Below, one piece after another: positions 46,361-54,396 of a stretch of DNA of 64,000 bases; within the stretch, counting starts at the first letter, position 1, and each line of letters begins with the position of its first letter. Below the pieces are notes generated by a model. It saw only the letters and a list, made by a program, of their open reading frames with translations, did not search any database and was not told where the DNA came from. The DNA is from Polaribacter sp. BAL334. Its GTDB lineage: Bacteria; Bacteroidota; Bacteroidia; Flavobacteriales; Flavobacteriaceae. The stretch is taken from positions 124,001 through 188,000 of the forward strand of contig NZ_JADWOV010000301.1 in assembly GCF_015767435.1 (NCBI RefSeq). The letters run 5' to 3'. Both the position numbers and the translations under genes were made by a program.

Positions 46361-46467
46361 GTTGTTTTCATTGAAACAACAAGTTGTGTTGTTTTGGCAC
46401 TTTCATAAAAAGTGTCTTGGTGTTGTTAACCAATGGAAAGCTTCCCTAATTTGGGATGCTTTTTTTG
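46361..46467 (+). ncRNA. candidate small RNA with three hairpins, about 105 nt
   Basis: No ORF lies here. Hairpin 1: GTTGTTT (46361-46367) with AAACAAC (46374-46380). Hairpin 2: GGCACTTT (46396-46403) with AAAGTGTC (46409-46416), one G-U. Hairpin 3: AAAGCTTCCC (46437-46446) with GGGATGCTTT (46453-46462), one mismatch, followed by T to 46466, a Rho-independent terminator. A good promoter precedes it and the next gene has its own -7 box at 46523, so it appears to be an independent transcript. It could be a known flavobacterial RNA family that I cannot identify by eye, or a new one. Confidence 0.55.
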
Positions 46468-46522
46468 TTTTATAGCGCCTCTTTTTATGTAAAATATCTT
46501 CATTTTATTCTTATTTCATCTT

Positions 46523-46530
46523 TATATTTG
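46523..46530 (+). promoter_or_regulatory. -7 box of the cyclophilin gene
   Basis: TATATTTG, 22 bases before ATG 46553. Confidence 0.55.
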
Positions 46531-46552
46531 TTATTTATAAATTAAAATAAGA

Positions 46553-47179
46553 ATGAAAAAAATAACACTGTTTTTTGCGCTTTTACTATTCTTTTCATGT
46601 AGTAAAAAACTGTTCAATGAAAAATGGACAAAAGAGAAATCACCCTCTGAATTCAGAGCAGTTTTTGAGACAACCAAAGGGAATTTTGAAATATATGCTA
46701 AAAGGGAATGGTCTCCTGAAGGAGTTGACAGGTTGTATTCACTCATCAAAAATGGGTTTTATAAAGATGTTGCCATTTTTAGAGTGGTACCCAATTTTGT
46801 AGCTCAATTTGGGATTCATAACGACTCTATAATCAATAATAGATGGAGTAAATTTGGGATCAATGATGAGCCTGTACTTGTTAAAAATGATTCTATGACA
46901 ATTGCATTTGCAAGAGGAGGAGTAAAAACGAGAACGACTCAAATTTTCATCAATTTGAAAGACAATCATCGTTTGGATGCCTTAGAGTATAGTGGTGTCA
47001 AAGGATTTCCTGTGATTGCTAAAGTTACAAAAGGAGCAGAGAATGTTTTGAAATTTTACGATAAATACGGAGATAAATTGGGCTTTCGTCAAGATTCAAT
47101 TCAGAAATATGGGAATAAATTTATTCAAAATAAGTATCCTGAAATTGATTTTATCATCAAAGCTTCCATCATTAAATAA
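46553..47179 (+). CDS. cyclophilin-type peptidyl-prolyl isomerase, lipoprotein
   Basis: 208 residues. A lipoprotein signal ends at Cys16 (LLFFSCSKK). The cyclophilin fold shows FETTKGNFEIYAKREWSP, LIKNGFYKDVAIFRVVPNFVAQFG and TQIFINLKDNHRLDA, but several catalytic positions differ from the classic FHR/QGGD pattern (FRV, AQFG). It should assist folding in the periplasm or outer membrane. It starts a three-gene run with the next two exported proteins. Confidence 0.85.
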   Translation: MKKITLFFALLLFFSCSKKLFNEKWTKEKSPSEFRAVFETTKGNFEIYAKREWSPEGVDRLYSLIKNGFYKDVAIFRVVPNFVAQFGIHNDSIINNRWSKFGINDEPVLVKNDSMTIAFARGGVKTRTTQIFINLKDNHRLDALEYSGVKGFPVIAKVTKGAENVLKFYDKYGDKLGFRQDSIQKYGNKFIQNKYPEIDFIIKASIIK

Positions 47180-47190
47180 TAGCATTTGAT

Positions 47191-47772
47191 ATGAATGGTT
47201 TTAAAACTTCATTGTTTATTTTTTCTATACTTTTTTGGGGTATTTCTCCAATTTTTTCTCAAGAAAAGTTTGAGAAAGAATATCGAATTGAATCTCATGA
47301 AGTTCCCAAAAAAGCCTTTCAATTGATTGAAAAATGGAATTTCAATACCAAAATAAAATGGTATGCAGAAGAAAGTAATGATGGCAAATCTTTTGAAGCA
47401 AAATTAACATATAAAGGAAATAAATACAGTATTGAATTCGATGAAAAAGGAACTATTTTAGATGTTGAAAAAACTGTAAAATATTCGAAATTACCAAAAA
47501 ACAACAAAGAGAGTATTGAAAGTTCGCTTTCAAAAAGTTTTCAAAAATTCAAGATTAAGAAAATTCAAATTCAGTTTTTAGGTGATGAGAACGAACTATT
47601 TCAGGCTATTTTTCATCAAAAAAGTCAACCTGAAAACACAAACTATGAAATCGTCATCAAAGGAAATAAATCAGACAAATATTTGATGTATGAAGTATTG
47701 TTAGACGCTGATTTCAATATCCAAAAAGAGTTGCCATTTTCTTCTATTAATTCATTTAATTTAGAATTTTAA
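47191..47772 (+). CDS. exported protein of unknown function (PepSY-like repeats possible)
   Basis: 193 residues with a signal peptide ending SPIFSQ. Two similar stretches (VPKKAFQLIEKWNF ... IKWYAEESNDGKSFEAKLTYKG and a later half with NYEIVIKGN) look like two small alpha/beta modules, similar to the PepSY-like proteins of Bacteroidota; the assignment is weak. It abuts the DUF2490 gene (1-base overlap) and is 11 bases after the cyclophilin gene. Confidence 0.6.
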   Translation: MNGFKTSLFIFSILFWGISPIFSQEKFEKEYRIESHEVPKKAFQLIEKWNFNTKIKWYAEESNDGKSFEAKLTYKGNKYSIEFDEKGTILDVEKTVKYSKLPKNNKESIESSLSKSFQKFKIKKIQIQFLGDENELFQAIFHQKSQPENTNYEIVIKGNKSDKYLMYEVLLDADFNIQKELPFSSINSFNLEF

Positions 47773-48428
47773 TGAAATATTTCCACTCATTCTTATTCGT
47801 GAGTTTTGTGAGTTTTGCTGCTTTCAGTCAATCAAATTTTGAGCTTGGTTTTCTGCCTAAAGTGATTTTATCTAAGAAGCTTTCTGACAAAACCAAATGG
47901 GTGAATAGTTTGGAATCTAGAACTATTTTATATGAAGACGAATTTCAATTTAGTCATAATTTGATTGATGTTTCTTCTATAATTTCTCTGAAAGCAGGCC
48001 TCAATCAATCCTTTAATTTTGGGACTATTATTCGTTTTAGAGACCAAGAAACCATTTATAGAACGTTTCAACATTTCAATTTCATTAGTCAGTTTTCTTC
48101 TTTAAAATTGGGACATAGAATAGCTTTTGAGCAATTTTATCAATCAAAAAAGCAGACGACTTTTAGAACTCGCTATCAAATAAGTGTAGAGAAACCCTTA
48201 AATGGGGAAAGAGTTGATGTAAAAGAATTTTACCTGAAAGTAGGGAATGAGTATTTGTATAATTTCGAGAATAATTTAGAAGTTCGCTTTATCCCTTATT
48301 TGGGTTTTAGAGCTTCAAAAAATGACCGAATTGAAGTGGGTTTTGATTACCGAGTTTCAGAATTTATAGAAAATAATACGAGTAATAATTTGTGGTTTCG
48401 CACTACTTGGTATATCAATTTGGATTAA
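47772..48428 (+). CDS. DUF2490 family outer membrane protein
   Basis: 218 residues. A signal peptide ending AAFSQ is followed by beta-strand-rich sequence with DUF2490-type segments (LGHRIAFEQFYQ, TTFRTRYQISVEKPLNG, LWFRTTWYINLD). DUF2490 proteins are predicted small outer membrane barrels of unknown role. It is the last gene of a three-gene run and is followed by a terminator. Confidence 0.78.
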   Translation: MKYFHSFLFVSFVSFAAFSQSNFELGFLPKVILSKKLSDKTKWVNSLESRTILYEDEFQFSHNLIDVSSIISLKAGLNQSFNFGTIIRFRDQETIYRTFQHFNFISQFSSLKLGHRIAFEQFYQSKKQTTFRTRYQISVEKPLNGERVDVKEFYLKVGNEYLYNFENNLEVRFIPYLGFRASKNDRIEVGFDYRVSEFIENNTSNNLWFRTTWYINLD

Positions 48429-48440
48429 TTGAACATATAA

Positions 48441-48476
48441 AAAAAACCACTGAAATCAATTTTTCAGTGGTTTTTT
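48441..48476. terminator. bidirectional terminator between DUF2490 and ompA-family genes
   Basis: AAAAAACCACTGAAA (48441-48455) and TTTCAGTGGTTTTTT (48462-48476) form a perfect stem with A- and T-runs; the flanking genes converge. Confidence 0.9.
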
Positions 48477-48498
48477 AAATTGTTTTGAATCAAATATA

Positions 48499-49680
48499 TT
48501 AATCAAGTTTAAAAATCACTCTTCTTGCTAAAGGTCTCGCTTCTTTGCCAACACTTGCATCAACACCTCCACCAGCGTAAGTCAATTTTGAAGAATCAAC
48601 TCCTGCAGCAACTAGCATGTCAAACACACTTTTTGCTCTGTCTGTAGAAAGCTTTTGATTGCGGGCATCAGAACCAGTTTCATCAGCATAACCAATAATG
48701 GTAGCTTTTATATTAGGATTATCTAACATGAATTGTTTGATGTAGTTTACAGAGTTCAATGAACCTTCTTGAATGCTAGTTTTATTTACATCAAAAAATA
48801 CATTTGCATATCCATTATTTAACAACTCTTTTATGAACTCAACGTTAGAATACACAATATTACCATCTTGAGATATTTTCTCTCCTTTTTTCACATATCT
48901 GTTATCCAACTCTGTGATAATCAACTCATTTGTTACAACAACTTCTTTGTTTTTCAATTTATCGATTTCAACTTCTGCACTGTCCAATCGTTTTTTAAGA
49001 GCGTCCAATTCTGCAGCAATATTTTTATCAGAAATCTCTTCTGTAGTAAAATCTGCATGTTGTTTTCTTTTTCCTAAAGCGATATTCACACCAATAGACG
49101 TGTTAAACATACTTACGTTTGTTTCTCTAGATGTTGGATTTGGACCACCGTCAATACTATTTTCTTGAGCAAAATGAATGATGGAAGAAAAATCAGCAAA
49201 CACCGAAATTTTGTCAGAAATCTTAAATTGTGGCGTCAATCCTACTAGCAAGTTTACCATGCCATCACCACCGTTGATGGTTGGGCTCAGGGTATTCAAA
49301 CTAGAAAAACCACCTCCAGCATGCAATAATAAATTGATTCTTTTAGACCAAGAATTGAAGTTCAATACATTTCCAATATTCACAACTCCTTCCATAGAAG
49401 CTCTGTAATAATTGGCATCAAAAGCAGGTGTTCCTTTTGATTCATTGAATTTGCTAAAACCAATGTCAAAGCGCAACCCAAATTTATTATTGAGCATATA
49501 ACGTACACCTACATTTCCTTGTCCTAAAGGACTTGCATTGTAACCTGGCGATAATGGCACCCCAATAGTATGAATTCCTGCACCTAAATCAATAGACCAT
49601 TTATTGTAATCTTGCGCTGTTGTATTGTTTGATATAAAGACGAACAAACCGCCTAATAATAATGATTTTAAAAATTTCAT
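48499..49680 (-). CDS. OmpA family outer membrane protein
   Basis: 393 residues: signal peptide (ending NTTAQ), an N-terminal eight-strand-like barrel (about 25-205), a coiled-coil-like linker (ALKKRLDSAEVEIDKLKNKE, about 227-246), and the peptidoglycan-binding OmpA C-terminal domain (about 285-393) with YADETGSD, NQKLSTDRAKSV and LARRVIF. It ties the outer membrane to the cell wall. A good promoter lies upstream at 49703-49735. Confidence 0.93.
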   Translation of the reverse strand: MKFLKSLLLGGLFVFISNNTTAQDYNKWSIDLGAGIHTIGVPLSPGYNASPLGQGNVGVRYMLNNKFGLRFDIGFSKFNESKGTPAFDANYYRASMEGVVNIGNVLNFNSWSKRINLLLHAGGGFSSLNTLSPTINGGDGMVNLLVGLTPQFKISDKISVFADFSSIIHFAQENSIDGGPNPTSRETNVSMFNTSIGVNIALGKRKQHADFTTEEISDKNIAAELDALKKRLDSAEVEIDKLKNKEVVVTNELIITELDNRYVKKGEKISQDGNIVYSNVEFIKELLNNGYANVFFDVNKTSIQEGSLNSVNYIKQFMLDNPNIKATIIGYADETGSDARNQKLSTDRAKSVFDMLVAAGVDSSKLTYAGGGVDASVGKEARPLARRVIFKLD

Positions 49681-49702
49681 CCTCCGTTATTTTTAATTGC
49701 CA

Positions 49703-49735
49703 CAAATTTAATATTATTTCTTGAACCAAATCAAA
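49703..49735 (-). promoter_or_regulatory. promoter of the ompA-family gene
   Basis: On the minus strand TAAATTTG (plus 49703-49710) and TTTG (plus CAAA 49732-49735) are 21 bases apart; the box ends 22 bases before the start. Confidence 0.65.
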
Positions 49736-49781
49736 TTATTTTTAAGCTTTAATTTTCATAGAATTAACCCTTTTTATTGAT

Positions 49782-51173
49782 TTATTTTTGAGATAACTCT
49801 GTAAAATACTTATAAAAATAAGGAATCGTTTCAATGCCTTTTAGATAATTCCAAATCCCAAAATGTTCGTTAGGGGAGTGAATGGCATCAGAATCTAGTC
49901 CAAAACCCATCAAAATAGTTTTGCTTTTCAGTTCTTGTTCAAACAATGCCACAATAGGAATGCTGCCTCCACTTCTTTGTGGAATCGGTTTTTTGCCAAA
50001 ACTCGCCTCATAGGCTTTGCTAGCAGCTTTATATTCAATTGTGTCAATAGGAGTCACATATCCTTGTCCACCATGATGCGGTTTTACCACCACTTTTACA
50101 GATGCTGGAGCAATGCTCTCAAAATGATTTTTGAACAATTCCGTGATTTTCTCCCAATCTTGATTGGGTACCAAACGCATGGATATTTTTGCAAATGCTT
50201 TGCTGGCAATCACTGTTTTTGCACCTTCACCAGTATAACCTCCCCAAATTCCATTGACATCTAGCGTAGGTCTGATGGAATTTCGTTCATTGGTTGTATA
50301 GCCTTCTTCCCCATAAACAGCTTCAATATCCAACGCTTTTTTATAATTTTCTAATGAAAATGGTGCTTTTGCCATGGCAGCTCTTTCCGTTACAGAAAGT
50401 TCCTCAACGTCATCATAAAAACCAGGAATGGTAATGCGATTGTGTTCATCATGCAAAGAAGCAATCATTTTCGTTAAAATATTGATGGGATTTGCCACAG
50501 CACCTCCATACAAACCTGAATGTAAATCTCTATTGGGTCCTGTCACTTCCACTTCTACATAGCTCAAACCACGCAAACCAGTGGTGATGGACGGAATATC
50601 ATTGGCAATCATTCCTGTATCAGAAATCAAAATCACATCATTGGCTAATTTCTCTCTGTTTCTAGGCACAAACCAAGACAAATTTTTTGAACCCACTTCC
50701 TCTTCGCCTTCAATCATAAATTTTACATTACAAGGCAATTTTCCTTCGGCAATTAGATATTCAAACGCTTTGATGTGCATATACATTTGCCCTTTATCAT
50801 CACAAGCACCTCTGGCAAAAATAGCACCTTCAGGATGAATCGCTGTTGTTTTGATGACAGGTTCAAATGGCGGAGAATCCCACAAATCAATAGGGTCAGC
50901 AGGTTGCACATCATAATGACCGTACACCAACACTGTAGGTAGGTTTTTATCGATTATTTTTTCGCCATAAACGATTGGATTTCCGGGTGTTTCACAAAGC
51001 TCCACATGATCACATCCCGCTTTTTTCAAACTCTCTAAAACGAAATCGGCGGTTGCTAAAATATCTTTTTGATAGGCAGAATCAGCACTGATAGAAGGAA
51101 TTTTTAGGAGGTTTATTAATTCCGCTATAAACCTGTTTTTATGGGTTTCTATGTATGTTGAAATGGTATTCAT
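49782..51173 (-). CDS. M20 family dipeptidase
   Basis: 463 residues from ATG 51173. A longer frame from TTG 51191 is unlikely because the -7 box at 51194-51201 puts the transcription start downstream of it. Metal ligands are in YGHYDVQPAD and ACDDKG, the catalytic pair in EGEEEVGS, and the dimerisation domain has DLHSGLYGG; the final His is in DAIHSPNE. It is a cytoplasmic zinc peptidase cleaving dipeptides. Confidence 0.93.
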   Translation of the reverse strand: MNTISTYIETHKNRFIAELINLLKIPSISADSAYQKDILATADFVLESLKKAGCDHVELCETPGNPIVYGEKIIDKNLPTVLVYGHYDVQPADPIDLWDSPPFEPVIKTTAIHPEGAIFARGACDDKGQMYMHIKAFEYLIAEGKLPCNVKFMIEGEEEVGSKNLSWFVPRNREKLANDVILISDTGMIANDIPSITTGLRGLSYVEVEVTGPNRDLHSGLYGGAVANPINILTKMIASLHDEHNRITIPGFYDDVEELSVTERAAMAKAPFSLENYKKALDIEAVYGEEGYTTNERNSIRPTLDVNGIWGGYTGEGAKTVIASKAFAKISMRLVPNQDWEKITELFKNHFESIAPASVKVVVKPHHGGQGYVTPIDTIEYKAASKAYEASFGKKPIPQRSGGSIPIVALFEQELKSKTILMGFGLDSDAIHSPNEHFGIWNYLKGIETIPYFYKYFTELSQK

Positions 51174-51193
51174 AAGTTCATTATTTTTCAATT

Positions 51194-51201
51194 CAAAAAT
51201 A
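51194..51201 (-). promoter_or_regulatory. -7 box of the dipeptidase gene
   Basis: Plus-strand CAAAAATA reads TATTTTTG on the minus strand, 20 bases upstream of ATG 51173. Confidence 0.5.
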
Positions 51202-51221
51202 GAAAAATAATACGGAACTGC

Positions 51222-51251
51222 TTTGTAGTTTGTGATGTTTGTTTATATTTG
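51222..51251 (+). promoter_or_regulatory. promoter of tRNA-Leu
   Basis: TTTG at 51222-51225 and TATATTTG at 51244-51251, spacer 18, a full match to the Bacteroidota promoter. Confidence 0.7.
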
Positions 51252-51285
51252 CATCCCGATTTAGAATCATAGAAACCGAAAAAAT

Positions 51286-51367
51286 GCGAGCGTGGTGGAA
51301 TTGGTAGACACGCTAGACTTAGGATCTAGTGCCGTGAGGTGTGAGAGTTCGAGTCTCTCCGCTCGTA
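51286..51367 (+). tRNA. tRNA-Leu, anticodon TAG
   Basis: An 82-base class II tRNA. The acceptor stem GCGAGCG pairs with CGCTCGT (one G-U), with discriminator A at 51367. The anticodon stem is CTAGA/TCTAG with loop CTTAGGA and anticodon TAG at 51320-51322. A short variable arm (GCCGTGAGGT) and a T-loop GTTCGAGTC follow. The CCA end is not encoded. It has its own promoter and terminator. Confidence 0.96.
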
Positions 51368-51374
51368 CAAAGTG

Positions 51375-51404
51375 AAAAAAGCATCTCTGTAGAGGTGCTT
51401 TTTT
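51375..51404 (+). terminator. tRNA-Leu terminator
   Basis: AAAAAAGCATCTCT (51375-51388) and AGAGGTGCTTTTTT (51391-51404) pair with one G-U and end in a T-run, 7 bases after the tRNA. Confidence 0.85.
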
Positions 51405-51809
51405 GGTTTTGTTTGTTTCCTATAAAAAGTTTCTTTATTCAAAAACTCGAATTCTTTTTCTGTCAAGTCAATGAACAAGAGCTGTTCCAAAGTATTTGAT
51501 TGCGAATAATTAGGTTGTTTTTTTTCATTTTTCCATTGGAAAGTTAACTGGTTTATAACCTTGATTGATTTCTATTGATTAAAAAATATACCCCAAATTT
51601 AATCCCCTAAACAAAAAAATAAATCCAATATAATTCCGATAGTAACTGAAAATTTAGGAAGAAACAGGGTAAGCAAAACAATCCTAATTGAAAGGTATTT
51701 TCATTTTGTCAATGGTAAGATAATTCTTAAGAAACTTCTTAATACTCTTAAATTTTTTGCTTTGGTAAAGGAGTGATTAAAACGGAACTTATTTAAATGC
51801 TGTCCTTTT
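51405..51809. other. gene-free stretch downstream of tRNA-Leu
   Basis: About 400 bases without a supportable gene. The minus strand has an open run of about 50 codons (reading NQLTFQWKNEKKQPNYS ... LEQLLFIDLTEKEFEFLNK, about 51420-51575) without a start codon and running into the tRNA terminator; it may be the decayed end of a gene. No tRNA 3'-end duplicate (attachment site) was noticed. Confidence 0.4.
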
Positions 51810-52607
51810 TTAATTTAATTTTGCAAGTTGTTCATCAATCTCTTTATGTATTCTTTCTAATTGAATTGAATATATATCAGTATCTTCTTCGATTGCTTTT
51901 TTAAACAATTCAAAAGCTTCAAGTCTTAATTTCGAGTATTTTAAGAGTATTTCATTTTGTTGAATTAATTCAATAGGTAAGTCTTGAAATTTATTTATTT
52001 TATTGATAATTTCAATATTTTCTTTCCATTTAGGAATCGTTTTACTTTCTAGTTCTTTGATTAATGAATAATTTGTTTCGGTATTTATATGGTCATAGAA
52101 AACCAATGTTTCATCTTCGTTTTTTTGAAACACAGATAATTCAGCATCATATTTAATATCTACTTCATTGTTTGTTCCAAAAAAAACATATCCTAATATT
52201 CCAATACAAATTATTAAAAGCGAAATAAATCCAATTCCCGCAGCTTTCCAACCCGAAAAGAATGGATTTCCACTCTCTTCATGTGATTTAAGAATTTTTC
52301 CTTGTTTCCATTCAACAATTACCAAAATGATTCCAGTATATATTAATGGAATTAGTTGGCTAGGAATTTTTTCGATTATATTTTCTTCAACCATAAATAT
52401 TACTGTAAAGAGTATAATCGTTGAAAAAACCCCTATAATCAATGAGTTTCTTCTTTCAATAGGTTTTTTTATGGCTTTGAAGTTTTCTCCAATCATATAT
52501 CCTGCTGCGAGTGGTCCTCCTAAAAATGTAGCTCCAGCTATAGCTCTTGACGAGTAAAGTTTAATAGCTTCAGTTTTATTGATTTTTTTATTTTCTGGAT
52601 CGTTCAT
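51810..52607 (-). CDS. membrane protein of unknown function
   Basis: 265 residues. An N-terminal segment with AIAGATFLGGPLAAGYMIGENFKA is followed by three hydrophobic helices (about 54-74, 84-104 and 123-147). The C-terminal 115 residues are soluble, acidic and helical (IKELESKTIPKWKENIEIINK, and a final LERIHKEIDEQLAKLN). The N-terminal Gly-rich segment recurs in flavobacterial hypothetical membrane proteins. I do not recognise a function. It is in a gene-poor stretch next to a tRNA, with large gaps on both sides. Confidence 0.65.
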   Translation of the reverse strand: MNDPENKKINKTEAIKLYSSRAIAGATFLGGPLAAGYMIGENFKAIKKPIERRNSLIIGVFSTIILFTVIFMVEENIIEKIPSQLIPLIYTGIILVIVEWKQGKILKSHEESGNPFFSGWKAAGIGFISLLIICIGILGYVFFGTNNEVDIKYDAELSVFQKNEDETLVFYDHINTETNYSLIKELESKTIPKWKENIEIINKINKFQDLPIELIQQNEILLKYSKLRLEAFELFKKAIEEDTDIYSIQLERIHKEIDEQLAKLN

Positions 52608-52772
52608 TTGTGTTTTTACTTTAAGATTAAGGTTTTATATTAAGTAATTGATTTGATTTAATCTCCTAATTTAACAGATACAAATCGAAAAAAAATATCC
52701 ATGCTCATTAGCAATTGAAATTCAGAGAAAGTGGTTTAAAAGAAATTAATAATATACTTTTTTAGCAAAAAC

Positions 52773-53354
52773 CTACTCTTTTTTTAATTCATCAATACTT
52801 TGAAATCCTTTGAAAATCATGAACAATGCATATAAATGGACTCCAAAACTCAACCAATCTTGAAATATTAATAAAATAAGAGCGTCAATTCCGTAAAGTA
52901 CCATTCCAATAACAAATGCAGTTTTACTCAATTTTTTAGAAAAATGCCAAATAACTGCAAAAACTCCAGAAATTAAGATACTTATTATTACTCCTAATAA
53001 ATTAAACCCACCCAACATACTAATATAAATTCCCTCAAAAAGTTGGGTAACACCTAGTCCAAAAATAAATGAAACTTGTCCGCCAAAGTATAATATTAAT
53101 GTATTAATTGCAGATAAACCAAAAATCCAAAGAAACCATTGTGAACCATTATTTAATTTCTCATTACTATCAACTTCCTGAATAGAAGGTATAGATTCTA
53201 ATTCCATTTTCTTGACTGGGTCTTCCTTAAAATTTACACAGGTTTCTTTAAAATCAGCAATTTCATTTGTTAGGTTACAAACTAATCCTTTTTTCAAATC
53301 CAATTCCCTATTTAGGCAAATTTTGCAGTATTTTAGATGTTCATCTCTAGTCAT
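52773..53354 (-). CDS. membrane protein with N-terminal cysteine cluster, unknown
   Basis: 193 residues. The N-terminus (MTRDEHLKYCKICLNRELD) holds Cys10, Cys13, Cys26 and Cys39, a likely zinc-binding knot. Three to four hydrophobic helices follow (about 72-92, 96-118, 120-137 and 142-180). Similar proteins with this opening occur in flavobacteria, but the role is unknown. It is transcribed towards the other unknown membrane gene with a 165-base gap. Confidence 0.68.
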   Translation of the reverse strand: MTRDEHLKYCKICLNRELDLKKGLVCNLTNEIADFKETCVNFKEDPVKKMELESIPSIQEVDSNEKLNNGSQWFLWIFGLSAINTLILYFGGQVSFIFGLGVTQLFEGIYISMLGGFNLLGVIISILISGVFAVIWHFSKKLSKTAFVIGMVLYGIDALILLIFQDWLSFGVHLYALFMIFKGFQSIDELKKE

Positions 53355-53894
53355 TCTTTGTATTTTTGATTTTTAATATTTGCTAACTTTTTCAAATACG
53401 AAACTTTATATAACTTTTCCTAAAGATGCATAAACCCTCATATAGCGCCACAAAATACAAATAAATCCAACACATTTCTCATCCCAAAATCAAATACAAG
53501 AAAAATCCTTTAAAAAAAGAACTGCTTTCTATTTTGGCACAATTCGTTTAAAAGTATTTTTGGAGGGTACATTGTAAAAAAAAAGCCCTCTTTTAGTGTC
53601 CTAAATACCCTTAAAACACTTTCATTTCATGCCTTTTTAGGGTACTTTTTGAGGTAAAAATGAGCGTATTTTGCGAATAATTTTCTTTTTTTAGCTGTTT
53701 TTTAGAGATGTTTTTATTGTGTAAAGATCATTTTTTAAGTGAGTACAGCCTTTTTTGGTAGGTAAAATTGAGAGAAAAAAAAATATCCTATTGCGTTTTA
53801 TTTACATACGTATGTATTTTTACATACATACTATAGTTTAAAAGTGATTTCAATGCCGAACTAACACTTACATAAAAACTTCAGGTGCATTATG
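53355..53894. other. 540-base intergenic stretch, AT-rich, no gene found
   Basis: No frame of useful length is open. It holds short G-rich pieces (GGAGGGTAC, AGGGTAC) with complementary CCCT segments and the TACATAC palindromes at 53803-53831. It is the upstream region of the Cys-cluster membrane gene; no clear promoter box was seen close to that gene. Confidence 0.5.
53803..53831. promoter_or_regulatory. tandem TACATAC palindromes, operator-like
   Basis: TACATACGTATGTA (53803-53816) is a perfect 14-bp palindrome. After TTTT comes TACATACATAC (53821-53831), which also pairs with GTATGTA. Three copies of one 7-mer in both directions suggest a dimeric repressor site, for example of the TetR type, but no regulator gene is adjacent. 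Confidence 0.4.
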
Positions 53895-54338
53895 TTACCT
53901 CACCAAAATCTCTTCAAAATCTTCTGTCTTTTCGGCATTTACAAATAAACCTTCAATTTCTTTAGGAGGAATGGCTAGTTTTCGTTGTTTCATGTCTATC
54001 CAAGCACCATACACTTTGATGACCGCAGCAAGTTTGCCTGCTTCATTAAAAACTTCGTGAACTATTTTCCAGCGTTCATAATTTTTAGATACACCTGCTA
54101 ATTTCATGTTTACGGTGATATTTTCGCCCATCAGCACTTCTTTTCGGAACGAAGTTTCTTCAGTAAATAAGATTGGACCCAATCCCAATCTGCTGAAATC
54201 GGCGATAGTGAAATTGTTTTTAGCAAAAAAACGCACTCTCACTTCAGCAGCATAATCATTATAGGCTGTGTGGCGCATGTGTTGGTTAGGGTCAAAATCT
54301 GCCCATTTGGTGGCAAATGTTACTTGGAAATTCATCAT
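53895..54338 (-). CDS. acyl-CoA thioesterase, 4HBT hotdog fold
   Basis: 147 residues. The N-terminal WADFDPNQHMRHTAYNDYA matches the 4-hydroxybenzoyl-CoA thioesterase type, with the usual Asp followed by an HM and a Tyr/Asn pair; KNYERWKIVHEVFN and VYGAWIDMKQRKLAIPP complete the fold. It hydrolyses acyl-CoA thioesters in the cytoplasm; chain specificity is unknown. ATG 54335 is an equally good start. Confidence 0.85.
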   Translation of the reverse strand: MMNFQVTFATKWADFDPNQHMRHTAYNDYAAEVRVRFFAKNNFTIADFSRLGLGPILFTEETSFRKEVLMGENITVNMKLAGVSKNYERWKIVHEVFNEAGKLAAVIKVYGAWIDMKQRKLAIPPKEIEGLFVNAEKTEDFEEILVR

Positions 54339-54347
54339 TTAAAAAAT

Positions 54348-54375
54348 AAAAAAACCTGATGTAAAACACCAGGTT
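54348..54375 (-). terminator. terminator after the processing protease gene
   Basis: AACCTGATG (54353-54361) and CACCAGGTT (54367-54375) pair with one mismatch; on the minus strand a run of T follows. It is 22 bases past the stop of the 54397-56532 gene. Confidence 0.65.
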
Positions 54376-54396
54376 AAAGGGTTTATAAATAAAAAT

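Noticed and set aside
51420..51575. Minus-strand open run of about 50 codons as a gene
   Set aside because: It lacks a start codon and runs into the tRNA terminator.
51286..51809. Integrated element with attachment site at tRNA-Leu
   Set aside because: No integrase and no duplicated tRNA 3' end noticed; kept only as a weak suggestion in the findings.
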